Position numbers and translations under genes: made by a program
Source: Saururus chinensis
Taxonomy: Eukaryota > Streptophyta > Magnoliopsida > Piperales > Saururaceae
Direction of reading: 5' to 3'
Length of the DNA stretch: 64,000 nt
NCBI GenBank assembly: GCA_035235625.1
Contig: CP141144.1
Coordinates: forward strand, 45,692,014-45,756,013
Part shown: piece after piece, positions 11,589 through 22,440 of the stretch
Position numbering within the stretch: the stretch's first letter is position 1
How the letters are laid out: each line of letters starts with the position of its first letter
Notes under the pieces: model-generated
What the model saw: only the letters and a program-made list of their open reading frames with translations
What the model was told of the DNA's origin: nothing
Databases searched by the model: none

Positions 11589-11720
11589 TCAATACGATCG
11601 CAAAAAAAGTGTGACAGACCAGAGTAGAGGACAGGGGAATACTTCCAGAGGTACCAACAGGCAGCTGAAGAAGATGAAGAAGAGAGAAAGTAAACGAAAA
11701 CCAAGGTTCATAAACTTCAT
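11589..11720 (-). CDS. Upstream ORF (43 codons) ending one base before the DUF247-A start
   Basis: An ATG at 11720 opens a 43-codon frame whose TGA (11591-11589) stops one base before the DUF247-A ATG at 11587. The peptide begins MKFMNLGF and is strongly hydrophobic (LLSLFFIFFSCLL), like a signal peptide. It could be a regulatory uORF that limits or re-initiates translation, or a signal-peptide start that a small unseen intron would join to the main frame. Transcript data would be needed to choose. Confidence 0.35.
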   Translation of the reverse strand: MKFMNLGFRLLSLFFIFFSCLLVPLEVFPCPLLWSVTLFLRSY

Positions 11721-12654
11721 CTTTTAAGTAGATTATGGAAATTACGCGGCATCAACCAGCAAGGTTCATGGCTGACTTTTTCTGATTATCAGAAGAACGC
11801 GGCTATTTCCTCCAGATTATAAAAAAATAATGTTAGTGTATAATATTAGTGTCTTTTTTCTATTCTTGGCACCATATAGAATAAAGAACCCTTATTTATT
11901 TATATATATATATATATATATCCTAAATTTTAGTCTCTGGCAAAGGAGCTGTGGCTATTGGTGTCTGCATTGTCTGATGTAAAATCACGAAAGAAGTTAA
12001 GGTTAGTGAAAAAGACCCACGAGGGGGAAGATTGAGAATGGGGTAATGAAAGTTCAGAAATAGAGTTAAGGGAGGGGGTATTTACTAAAAAAAAATTAAT
12101 ATTAAGTTAGGTTGGAGTATATATAAGTAATTTGTTTAATTTTTTAAAATATATAAAATATAAAGGGCTTGAGTATCATCTTCGGATAATAGCCGCGTTC
12201 CAACCCCAAAAAGTCTAAATTTTAAATGTCAACGGCTTATGTAGTTGCTTTCAGAAATTAAAAAATGGCAGATATTATGACTGCAAATCACGTTCCATCA
12301 ACGAGGAAGGTTCATGCTGCCTACTGTAAGTCTTAGCTGACGAAGGGTTTTTATACTCCGTGTTCATTTCCAAGATTGACGGTGCATGTTAGCTAGCGTG
12401 TGTTACTGTATGCGCGATGGATCTTGGAAAACGCTTAGCTGACGAAGTGCTACAGAAGACTTTTGCTCAAGGGAGAAGAAGTCAAATCTACGTCTTAAAC
12501 AGAAAGCTTGGTGGAAGGGAAGAGTGGATAGCAGAGTTTCATTGAGTCAGACTCTTCTGGGCGATTGTCTAGAATCCGTGATTTGATCAAATTCGCGCTT
12601 CAACTCCATCTCTACCGTTTTGCTTGCGTTCAATTCTTTGGAGAAGAGAAAGCC
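11721..12654. promoter_or_regulatory. Shared upstream region of the divergent DUF247 genes
   Basis: About 0.95 kb separates the A uORF and the B start. Two similar 28-bp words lie on the same strand on either side of the TIR element: CATCAACCAGCAAGGTTCAT at about 11749 and CATCAACGAGGAAGGTTCAT at about 12293. The word CTTAGCTGACGAAG also occurs twice (about 12332 and 12434), upstream of gene B. These are candidate regulatory or duplicated promoter elements; core promoters were not fixed. Confidence 0.35.
11794..12201. mobile_element. Short TIR element in the DUF247 divergent promoter region
   Basis: The left end AGAACGCGGCTATTTCC and the right end GGATAATAGCCGCGTTCC are inverted copies sharing the core GAACGCGGCTATT. 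The 408 bp between them are AT-rich and non-coding, with a (TA)n run near 11905-11920. The element sits between the two divergent DUF247 genes, so it occupies most of their shared upstream region. No target duplication was defined. Confidence 0.5.
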
Positions 12655-14942
12655 ATGGCTGCGGAACTGATATTCAGGCAAGGCATCAGTGGCCTTTTCC
12701 AAACTTTGTTTCAGGAGCTGACTCACATTTGCGAAATCTATTCGGAAGCGAAATGCATGGAGGAGGTTCTCAGGCAGCTAACGGATGACATACACGACAT
12801 CCTCGACGAGATGAACGACGAAAGCTTTCGTCAGCAAGAAGCTCAGAAGGAGACGATCAAAATCAAGCTGGAGAATGTCATGGATAGGCTAGACGAGGTT
12901 GTAACAGAAGCAACTACCCTCCCGCCGAACAGGATCTCACGTAGGACGATCATGGCGCTGTTAAATGCCTTAACGATTCAGTCATGGTCAAGGAGGCTGT
13001 GGGAGAGAGAGTTCATTAAGGTACCGGATTTGAAGCCGGGCAATATCCTATTGTTGGACGAGGTGAAGGAACCAGCTGCCAGATACAGCAGTCTGCCTCA
13101 GATGCTCGCTTTGGGCCCTCGGTTCCGCCATGAGCCGCACCTGAAGCCACTGGAGCAGCACAAGGAACGAGCTCTGTCCCAGTTCCTCAAGCTGTCGGGC
13201 AAGCCCATTGATGACCAAGTGAAGACGAGGAAAACCGCTGATGCAATGGGGCTCCTGGGGGGCATGATCTTGGATGGGGCTTTCGTGCTTGAGGTTTTGA
13301 GGCTGTCTGGACTTGTTGAGAGCCCAACGCTCGCCACTGGGTATGCCCCCAACGATCCCATCTTCAGCTCTCATGGGATGCTGTATACTTTGCCGTTCAT
13401 CCGGCGAGACATGCTAATCCTCGAGAACCAAATCCCACTGCTGGTGCTACAGAAGATGGTTGCCTTCCAAACCAGAAGATTCGATGTAAGTCTCCAATTC
13501 CCACCCCTCTTTTCCATATTGATGGTTGCTTCTGGATTTGAATTGATCATCTGACTACACATCAAATCATGTAGAGGCAATCGAAGCTACCAGTTCAGAT
13601 AGGAATTGATCCCAGTACTCTGTTAATTTTGTTGCCAAGCACTCTGTTCTTTCTGATCCCATAATGTTACTGTTTCTTCAAACATAGAATAATTCGTAAT
13701 TTTTCGACACCACTCCTCCATTGTTCAATTACAAGAAAGATATTGATGCAGTTTTGGATTCAAATAGATCATTTGACAATATATCTACGACCCTTTTGTA
13801 ATAGCACCAGTACGTCATGAACAATTTCAAGAGTTTTGTTCAGTTTGCTCAGCTGAGTGAAATGTTGTCCTGCATCCAGAACAGATAAAGACAGGATGCC
13901 AAACATATTGAGCAATTAATCAATTTAAAATTTGTCAAGAATCAGTTTACCAGTCGCCTCTTTGACAAAGTTAATCCGTGAGCGATAAAACTGCTGAAAA
14001 CTATTGTTTCAGTAGAACAACACATATGGAGCGATGAATGAATTAAATTTGTCAAAATTGGGACCTCCAATTCTCAAGTTATCAAATGATATAGTTTTGG
14101 GTGTATACAAACTGTTTGGTTCAATCTTGATGCAGGAATATGAGATTCGTAAAGAGATCGCCACCAAACTTGTAAATTTACTGGTTCCGGGCATCCGTGT
14201 CCCAAGCAACATCCAGGGTTTTCATGCATTGGACGTCGTTAGGAACAGCCTGATAGGAAGCAGAGCTAAGCACTTCCGGCTTGGAAGCAGAGTTATGCAC
14301 ATAACGGCGGAAAATTCTTATGCCAGGTTGGTAGCATCTAGCACTTCACTGCTGAGGTACATCACCGGCCTTGGGCAAAAAGGCCTGCCAAATGATTATA
14401 ATGATGTGGAGAGGCTGAAGAAGCAACGGTGGAGTTTGCTTAAGATGAACAAGATCCCAGCAATTCAGCTTTGGGAATCCGGCATCAACCTCAAGCAAAG
14501 CATGACAACCGGTCTGATGGACATTAGCTTCAGGCGTAGAATCCTCCGCCTGCCCACCATCCTCATAGATGACACCACAGAAGTCCTTCTCTCCAACCTC
14601 ATGGCCTTTGAAAGCCAGCAGCATGGCTGCAGAGGCTGGCAAGTTTCCTCGTACGTCTACTTCATGGGCAGCCTCATTCAGTCCGCTGAAGATGTCCGCC
14701 TCCTCCGCAGGAATGGCATCCTGAAGTCAGCTCGAGGCAGCGATAACGAAGTTGCCAAACTGTTCTGCAACCTCTCCAAGAGTATAGATCTCGCCCCAGC
14801 TGATTACGCACTGGCATACACCCACCTAGAGCTGCTTCTCCACCGCGGCACTCGCTCCTCCATGCGGTGCAGTACTGTTGTCTGCCTGGCTGTGCTGCTG
14901 CTCAGCGTGGTTCAGCCCATAGTGCTATTTGCGCGGTCCTAG
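12655..14942 (+). CDS. DUF247 family protein B (two exons, about 545 aa) with NLR-like coiled-coil start
   Basis: Exon 1 is 12655-13485 and exon 2 is 14136-14942, joined across a 650-bp intron with donor GAT|GTAAGT and acceptor GATGCAG|GAATAT, phase 0. The ATG at 12655 is the first in frame and has a strong context (GCCATGG). DUF247 hallmarks include LALGPRFRHEPHLKPLEQHK, MLILENQIPLLVLQKM at the end of exon 1, then NIQGFHALDVVRNSL, ILIDDTTEVLLSNLMAFE, SAEDVRLL and a C-terminal hydrophobic helix (VVCLAVLLLSVVQPIVLF). Exon 2 parallels gene A (NIQGxHxLDVxRNSL), and the intron lies just after the ENQ block in both, so the genes are old duplicates. Residues 1-80 are helical with LTDDIHDILDEMNDE, reminiscent of the Rx-type coiled coil of plant NLRs; this is only a resemblance. 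No stop or frameshift breaks the gene. Confidence 0.88.
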
Positions 14943-15188
14943 GCTGCTGCAACTGCTTGTTTTTTCACCGTTACCAATAAAAATAAAAGCCACTTCTTAT
15001 CTCAGTATTTGTTTGTTTTATTTGGGTAACGACATCAGTGTATATAACTGGTGCGATGATATATATGTATAGTGGGGTAAATAGCTCCACGCATAGATTT
15101 GGTGTGTGACATAAAAACATAAGCATGGAATTTGTTGTTCTTGTACATGTATAGATCTATGGAACAGAGCAATTACAAGTATAGGCCA
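14943..15188. terminator. 3' flank of DUF247-B with likely poly(A) signal
   Basis: CCAATAAAAATAAAAG at about 14976-14991 contains AATAAA some 35 bp after the stop, a plausible polyadenylation signal. The rest is AT-rich spacer. Confidence 0.45.
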
Positions 15189-15646
15189 CACTACAAAATT
15201 TAGACTTATAACAAGGGCTTAAAACCTCCACAAAATCTTCAAAAACCCCTGCCTAAATTTTTAGCGGGGGTTCTCACTTTGCCTCTAGAAGCCCTGTCGC
15301 AAAAGGTTTTTGGCGGAGGTTGTGGTGGGGGTTTAAAACTCCCACTAAAACTTTGAAGTTTTTTCGGAGGTTTAAAGTCCCTGCTATAAAAAGTATTTCA
15401 AATATTAATTAATAGTTTTTGCAGAGGCTTAAACCCCCACAAAAAAGCAAATATGAGTTAATAGTTTTTGCAGAGGTTTAAAACCCCCGCCAAAAAATGA
15501 AGCAATAGATGGGGGCAAGGATGCCCTTGTCTATTTAAGCTAAATTTGGTGAGGGGCACTCCCCGCCAAAACCAAGACAATAAATATATGAAGTTGTTAT
15601 CTATGTTGTAACAAGAATGCCCAAATTAACTCTTGCATGGTCCTTG
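15189..15646. mobile_element. CACTA-type terminal fragment with GCGGGGGTTT subterminal repeats
   Basis: CACTACAAAATTTAG starts the block, followed by at least eight short repeats in both orientations of the type GGCGGGGGTTTAAAACCCCCGC or its halves, spaced through 350 bp. This is the terminus and subterminal array of a CACTA transposon of a different family from the one at 3238. The matching right end was not found. A solo LTR begins at 15647 and may have split the element. Confidence 0.6.
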
Positions 15647-16739
15647 TGTAACACCCCGACCCGAGCTAGGGTTCAGAAAATCCCTAATAAAATATTTTCT
15701 TTCCTTAAGCTAGGAATCATTATCTATGTACAAGAGGTACAACGTTCATCTACGCATTAGAGAGCTTCAAAGCTTTCCCGTACATAGACTTAGTTGTAAC
15801 ATTCACATACACACGACGAAGCTTTATAATTCGTCACATATAAATTAGAATAAAATTTATAACTATAAATAATTTGGATCGGGCTAACGTTACCTTGCCG
15901 TTGGTTGCCCATGTATGTCTTAGATAACATTTATAATATAATTCTAATACAATCGGATCCGAATGTAGTTCTGCCTAACGGCTATTACATACATCAAGCA
16001 TTATAAAATCATATATGTTAAAATATGTATATAGTGATATTCAATCGAAAACATACTAAAACTTGTAATCTATCGGAGTCAAGCGAAAGTTAATAAATCA
16101 ACGAAATTGTACATCTCACTCTACCACAGAGCAGGATAAATCACATTCACACATCTCGCTATACCCCAAAGCAAAACCGAACACATCACACATCTTGTTT
16201 CATCCCAGAGTGAGACAAGTTATATTTAGTTACATCTAAACACATCATATCATAACACAGTAGATCAAAGCATAGAAGGACACTTCAGATTATATCGGAT
16301 AAAACATCACAAAGCAATTCAAATAAGAACATATCAGAATATATCATATCATAGCAAATCATATATCTTAATTAGTATATTATTATCACTAATTAAGATG
16401 TGCAAGTATATAAGTTATTTAACATCCGAAGTTAACTACTTATAATAGATACGTATTATGAACCCATATTAAAATAAAAGATCAGAAATACTTACTCATA
16501 GGAGACACCGGAAGTGGCAAACATAGCATCCCTTCACTTGGAGATGCTCCGTACTCTTCGTGCGCAGAGGCAATAGATAGAACATCCTCTTTTTAGAGAT
16601 GTTTTCATCCTTCCGTGCTTATGAATTATGAACGGAACCTCTTTCACTGGGTGGCTCTTTGGTGGAAGGACGAGCCTCCCCTACACAGGGTCACTTCTCA
16701 CATTGTGGCCCAGCGACTGTGGACAAAATCACCTCTTGT

Positions 16740-17480
16740 TCCGAATCTCTTTTCCTTTCTTCGATGCTCAAGGATGATGAGTAGGACCTCTTCTTACTTT
16801 GAGACGTATCTTTCTTATACATTCATCAACTCAGAGAACGGACCCCTTCATTGTGTAGAACACACTTGATTTAGTCCAGAACGCCTCTTGAACGGACTAA
16901 ATCAGAGTCAGGACGATCAGAAATGGAGAAAAAGAAGTTCTCTGGTGCTTAAGGACAACGGGCAGGACCTCTCTTTGTCATAGAGTGTTTCCTCCTTATA
17001 TGGTCTCCAACTGAAAAAAAGGATCCCTCAATTGCGTAGAGCACACTTGATTTACTTAAGAACGCCTCTTGAACAACATTAATCAGATTCAGAATGCTCA
17101 GAAACGGAGAAAATGAAGTTCTTCTATGCTCAAGGGCAGGACCTCTCCTTGTCTTGGAGTGTTTCCTCCCTATACAGTCTCCAAATCGAAGAAAGGACCC
17201 CTCCATTATGTAGAACATGCTTGATTTAGTCAAGAACGCTTCTTGAACTCACTAAATCGGACTCAGAACACTTCGAAACGGAGAAAACGAAGTTCATCGG
17301 TGCTCGAGGACAATGGGCAAGACCTCTCCTTCTCTTGGGGCATTTCCTCATTATACAATCTCCAAATAAAAGAAATGACCATTACATTACATAGAGCACG
17401 TTTGATTTAGTCAAGAACACCTCTTGAACAGCCTTAATCGAACTCAAAACACTAAAAAACGGAGATAATGAAGTTTGTGT
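16740..17480. repeat. About 180-bp tandem repeat inside LTR element 1
   Basis: The phrase TCTTGAACxxxxTAATC followed by CGGAGAAAATGAAGTTC recurs at about 16884, 17065, 17238 and 17422, a period of 173-184 bp. Each unit also carries GGGCAGGACCTCTC and GTGTTTCCTCC. A degenerate first unit starts near 16740. The open frames in this stretch follow the repeat and are not genes. Confidence 0.75.
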
Positions 17481-17502
17481 CTCAAAATGAACTAGAATGG
17501 GG

Positions 17503-17510
17503 TATTTATA
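17503..17510 (-). promoter_or_regulatory. TATA box of LTR element 1
   Basis: Read on the minus strand: GGGGCTATAAATACCCC. The same position in related elements has CTATAAATATAATG (43359-43367) and CTATTTAAGAG (about 50346), which supports a conserved LTR promoter. Confidence 0.5.
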
Positions 17511-17979
17511 GCCCCTGAGCCGCCAAAATAAAACCGCGGCATTCACGCATCATGACTCGCATTACACGCATCATGTTAACATGTGCCATGTGCACGTTCA
17601 TCGCGCGTGACACATTTTCTTTTTTCTTTTTTAATATACATACCAATCTTCAAACGCATGTATCTTTCTCCCCGGATTCGGATTCAAGCGTTCTTAGTAC
17701 TGTTGGACTCGTCTCGATGGGCCCTTCAATTCTAGACCACTTAAATCACTTTATCTCACTCTTTTCAAGTGAGTCTTACCTAAATTATATGCTTCCCGAG
17801 GTTGTAACTTTCGGTCCCGACCTCCGTTTTGCGTATTATTTGATTTGTTACACTTGTTTAATCAAGTTCTACCCATGTACGGAGGTTTTAACCTCTGAAA
17901 AACTTTAAATTTTATTTAAAAAATATCTAATTACCTCTAATCCCTCTGGTTAGACGTAATCAAAAAACGAATCGTTACA

Positions 17980-18359
17980 CCCTATTTCTACCATCATGTA
18001 ACCTATAAAACCCATGTATAGAAACATGTGCAACAACCAACAGGTAAAAGCCCCTACTTCAAGGAAAGATACAAAAAAATCACAACAATCACTACTAAAT
18101 TTTGTCTTTCTTTCTGTCAGCACAACAATTATTCAAAAATCACCCGGACAGCAACTTCCACGACGAATTTCATAACAATTACCATGCTAATGCTTACATG
18201 TCTAACATTTCAACAATTTTCCCCACACTACCATTACAAGAGAAGCACTAAGACATCTAAAATAACAATGTCTCAACAAAGCACAAATATTTTTTAATCA
18301 ACTAATACACCAAAAGTTCAAAAGAATACATCATAACATTGTGTCTATTTTTTGTAAGC
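17980..18359. other. AC-rich spacer, no gene seen
   Basis: Continuation of the sequence interrupted by LTR element 1. It is rich in ACAACA words and has no convincing frame. Confidence 0.35.
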
Positions 18360-18849
18360 CTATTTAGAAACCCACTTTCCTTTTCCTTTTACTGCAGCAT
18401 TTCTAACTTGAGTTGCCATTCTTTTTCTGGTGTCAATTATACTTGGATTAGGTTCATCATAAAGGAGCTCTTCAAGTGCTAAGTTTACTTTTATTTTTCC
18501 TTCATTGTCTTCAAGAGCCGTCAACGAGTCTTGTAACAAGGCAATTGCATTTTTCTTATGGACAAGCTACATAATACCAAGCATTAATATTGATATCAAA
18601 ATATCAATTAAGTCAATAATTCACTAACATAATTACCTATTCTTCTTCAATTGTTTGCTGCACTATGTAGTCCAATGCATAAACTTGCCCATTTGGATTT
18701 TGCATCAAAGGGTGAGAAATTATTTTATACCATTGAATATAATCAGGTGTACAATCCCATAGATTGCTAATGAGGTCTCCACATTCCCTAATAATAATCC
18801 AAACAAAAACACTTGACTCACTCCACACGCAAAGCAAATAGCATGGCAT
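18360..18849 (-). pseudogene. Unrecognised coding remnant, possibly transposon-derived
   Basis: Two minus-strand pieces read like real protein. 18849-18637 contains ECGDLISNLWDCTPDYIQWY and ISHPLMQNPNGQ and ends in a stop that overlaps a possible donor (AATAG|GTAATT). 18566-18360 follows an acceptor-like TATGTAG and contains KKNAIALLQDSLTALEDN, then RKRMATQVRNAAVKGKG, ending in a stop. The YIQWY...SHP phrase vaguely recalls the plant mobile domain found in some transposons and MAIL-type proteins, but I do not recognise the family with confidence. No start codon or upstream exons were identified. Confidence 0.35.
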
Positions 18850-19546
18850 CTAGAAGAACTTAATTTTTAATTTAAGCATAAACAAATAAAGAGGCGGATG
18901 CATAAACAAATAGAGAGGCAGAGGCATAAACATTACCACATATTCTTAGCAAAACATTATGCTTGATAAATGGTAAAAGTTACAATTAAATATAATCATA
19001 TCAACTGAGCCTCAGTAGCCAAATAACATGAAGCTCAAACCCATTTCTTTATCAAATTATTTACAATGAAAGCTTATTTTCCTATTTCTAACATTGTATG
19101 TGATGAGTCTTTATCAAACGAAAACAAAAAACAAAATTCCAACTCCAATAATTAATTTTGGAGCCTTATAGTATGAATGTCTACTCAACCAAACAAGAAA
19201 CAAATGGTACCAACAAAATCCCACCAACAAATTCCAAAAACTAATCACCACTTAGTGACCAGAATCCCATAAATAAACTCCAATTACCATCACCACCCTA
19301 CAAATTCAAACTATTGCGGAAACTCCTATGACACCACAGTTCTTGAATTTTGCTTCTAATAACAATGTTTTCAGAATAGACAAGCAAAAGCCAAAGCACT
19401 GGCTACTTATAATTATCAATCAAACAACAAAGTAAAAAATTACACATGAATAGGAAAAACCAACGAAAACCAGGTAGAACCAAAAGACCAAACATAAAGT
19501 GGAAACAGAAAAAGGACAAGTAAGCAATGAATCGCATGAAACTATG
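18850..19546. other. Intergenic, no gene seen
   Basis: AT-rich spacer rich in CAAAC and AACAAA words. No frame or repeat with clear identity. Confidence 0.4.
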
Positions 19547-19701
19547 GGGAACTTTAGCTCTTGTAGTATGCCAGTATTCCGTAAACTAATGCAACTGCGG
19601 ACACAGCTAGAGTTGCAACTTCCCGGAAAGGGCATCCTCGCCTCCACAGTGCTGCCGCCCAGCGGAAGACACCCTGCCAACTGCAGTAATAATAATGATT
19701 T
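19547..19701 (-). pseudogene. Duplicated 3' end of a DUF247-A-type gene
   Basis: These 155 bp are nearly identical to 8523-8674, the end of DUF247-A exon 2 plus seven bases after its stop. The differences are one substitution and a small in-frame indel: the codons CRLGVF in gene A read CSWQGVF here. The minus-strand frame stays open to the same stop and keeps the C-terminal membrane helix. Homology ends abruptly at GATGATTT-type sequence on one side and at GGGAAC on the other. It is a fragment with no upstream domain and cannot encode a DUF247 protein by itself. Confidence 0.85.
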
Positions 19702-21137
19702 GAATTTCATGTAATTTATATAGAACTCTTACTTAAGATATTGGGTTTAAATGGCGAGAATAATTAACCAAACACAATAATTTGGGCCTATATAGGCCGT
19801 TGAAAGAGGAAAAAAGGATTGAATCCTGCAGGGCTTTTTCCTTGGGGGCAACCCACGGCTTGGCCAGGCCAACTCCAACCACTGCCGAACCCAAAGGCGG
19901 TATGCCAATGCCTGAGTGAGATGGACCTAAAGGTGGTGACCTATACTACTGCCAGTATGGTTGAATGTGAGACCCAATGCATAGTCAAATTCTTTCTTTT
20001 TTCTTTCTGTTTCATTGTCAGGAAAAAACAGTCTTCGAGCTGCTGCCTGCAGGCAATCATCTCCGCCTAGGGGCTGTAATCCCAGCAGTTATAATCAAGA
20101 CTAATGTTTTCTTTTTAATAGAAAATTTTACAAGAATAGAACATTAATATACAATCAAAATTCCATGAGGATATTTCTGTCAATATAACAATTTAATCAT
20201 GACTGCACATACTACAAAACTCAATTGAACATGCAAATTCTAAAATTTCTTAAGAATCTATAATCACAAAAGAAATCATTTATAAGACTTCAGAGGAATC
20301 ATACACATTTAAATTCAAAATTCCCATGCTTTCTCTCCAGGAGCCTCTCTCTCATCTCAACACCAGGTGCCTCCCCTTCTTGGAAGGTGGCCAGCAGCTT
20401 TGGACAACCCATTATTGCCCTAATTGATTGATCCGGTACATTTCAAATTCTTGAATTGGTTCAGCTAATAAATTCCAAATCAATTTATGGCAATGTACCA
20501 CGTCTCTTGAACTGGCCACTGGCCAGCCAATTAAGATAGATGGGCTCAAGAATCTGGCAAGCCACAAGACTGGCCAGTCCTATGCCTTCCCCACTTTCCT
20601 AGGCCCCAATAACCTTGTCCATTCAAATATTCCCTATGTTTAAACCCATAAAATTTTCTAAAAACCCACAAATTAACCAATAATGACAAAATTATTAGTG
20701 TGGAGTCAGGTATTATATCCTACCATCCTTAATAAAATTTCAACCTCAAAATTTACAACATTCGTGATAAATCAAAGCAAGCATACATTGCAACACTAAG
20801 TAGTAAGCATGATTGATGATAAAAATATTAAGGAATAACAAGTAGTCAGTGTTGCTTGTATCGGATTTATGATCTATAGTCTAGACTATGGTATACATAA
20901 AGTTTCGCCTCTTTTCTATATCTTTAATTTTGAACATACAAGCTATGCCCCACAAATTGATAACTGTATAGCTTGAGCATCTCTTTGTTTACAATCAACC
21001 AATTTGTGGATCAATTTGGAATTTCATGTCAACAGGAACGATTATAGCTCATTTTAATCCAGAAAACTATTGATAATCACAAGAGTAAATCATCAGATAA
21101 ATATTATAAAAGAATTGGTATAGAGCATTAATAATAC
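19702..21137. other. Intergenic, no gene recognised
   Basis: Mostly AT-rich. A moderately GC-rich patch at 19820-20090 (GCAACCCACGGCTTGGCC, CTGCCTGCAGGC) and another at 20330-20620 with repeated CTGGCCAG or TGGCCAGTCC words look like repeat debris. The coiled-coil gene to the right has no further exon here that I can see. Confidence 0.4.
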
Positions 21138-22328
21138 CTGAGCAGCAAATTCTTCTTGAACAGCTTTTCCTGCTGCAGCTTCTTGCTCTGCAGCCAACTT
21201 CCATCTAGAAATTTCTTCCTCTGCAGCAGCAATGTCCATCATGAGGCCTTCAACCTAAAGAAATAGATGCAACTCGTTAACATTCAGGGGGAGAGGGGAT
21301 ATGGTCTGAGGACAGTTTCCTATAAAGTTGAATTTGCATGCATGAGCAAGGGAGCTTCTGATGGCAGACAATACTTTTACAAAAGCCTAAATTGTGAATG
21401 ATTAAAAAATGAACTAAAAGTCTGAAACTAATTGCCAACTTCCCTGAATTTGCTGTTACAGTAGACTCGGTTGCTCTAATGAAATTAAACTAATCATCAT
21501 CATGAACACCTTATACCATTTGTGTGAGTTGGCAATTTGCTCTGCCATTCACCCTATTTAAACTAGTTCCACATTACTAAGCCTCTTCTCACCAGGTCCT
21601 TCTACATTATCTTTTGCATTCCTCTCTGTTTTTCCTAATGGCTTGTACAAACCACTGATACCATCTCCTTCAAGGCATCTTTCACAGAATCCTGTGTCCA
21701 TGTTAAAACTATCTCAATCAACTTTCATTCAATTTAGCATTAATTGAGGCTATTCCTTATATGATCCTAATAATTTGCCAGCTTATCCATCTCAACATTG
21801 TCAAGAAAACTTGAACTAGGAAATAGTAGATACATGGCCTTAAAAACTTTACACTTTCATTCGCTGTTCGCTCCTTCTCTTCGAGTTCCTTTATGTACTG
21901 CTTCTTTTGGCTTATCTTTTTTGCTTGAGCCTCCATATGTGCTTTATGCAGGCTTATCTCTGCCCTTTAATCCATAAATAGGAAATATCAGCAGACATAT
22001 GATCATACGATAAATCATTCGCAAGTTAAATCCCTCAGAGAAACGATGCAGCAATAATAAAAAACTGGAATGTATGAAAAATGCAGCATTAACCCTCAAA
22101 ATAATAAGCATCATCTGGTCGAAACAGCAATATGTCTCAAGACGATTTAAGTGTTCATTGAAAGTGAGAAATATGACTATTTCATCCCCGTCAAAAAATA
22201 TGTGTTTCGTTTCTCTGATTAGCACGATATCAAACCATTTAATAGTCATGACTGTTTGGTGTTCTTTCCATCTTTACCAATTCAAGTAGTTCACCCTAAT
22301 TTAGTATTCAAAATTTCCCATTAAAGAA

Positions 22329-22440
22329 GTGCATCTGGTGTAGTGGTATCATAGTACCTTCCCACGATATATCATGGTTCGATTTCCTAGATTCACATTC
22401 AACCGTTTCTTTTACCCAGCAAAAAATAATAATAATAATA
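22329..22440 (+). mobile_element. tRNA-Gly-derived SINE relic
   Basis: GCATCTGGTGTAGTGGTATC has the form of a tRNA-Gly D-arm with a pol III A box, and GGTTCGATTTC 40 bp later is a B box. The spacing and the intervening ATAGTACCTTCCCACG resemble plant tRNA-Gly. The T-arm and acceptor stems do not pair, and the block ends 45 bp later in an (AAT)n tail, so it is a short SINE or tRNA pseudogene, not a working tRNA. It lies in an intron of the coiled-coil gene remnant. Confidence 0.5.

Larger units (their letters stand above)
15647..17979 (-). mobile_element. Solo-LTR-like element 1 (TGTAACACCCC ... GTTACA)
   Basis: The block starts TGTAACACCCCGACCC and ends ATCGTTACA, so it is bounded TG...CA with matching 6-bp inverted tips, as for plant LTRs of the Ty3/gypsy Tekay/Del type. 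No gag-pol is present, so it is read as a solo LTR of about 2.3 kb. Flanking pentamers CCTTG and CCCTA agree only partly. TATAAATA on the minus strand (17503-17510, within GGGGCTATAAATACCCC) is a good LTR promoter core and gives the orientation. It shares the phrase ATGTAGTTCTGCCTAA (about 15964) with the block near 45007. Confidence 0.6.

Noticed and set aside
22329..22400. Working tRNA-Gly gene
   Set aside because: A and B boxes are present, but acceptor and T stems do not pair, and an AAT tail follows.
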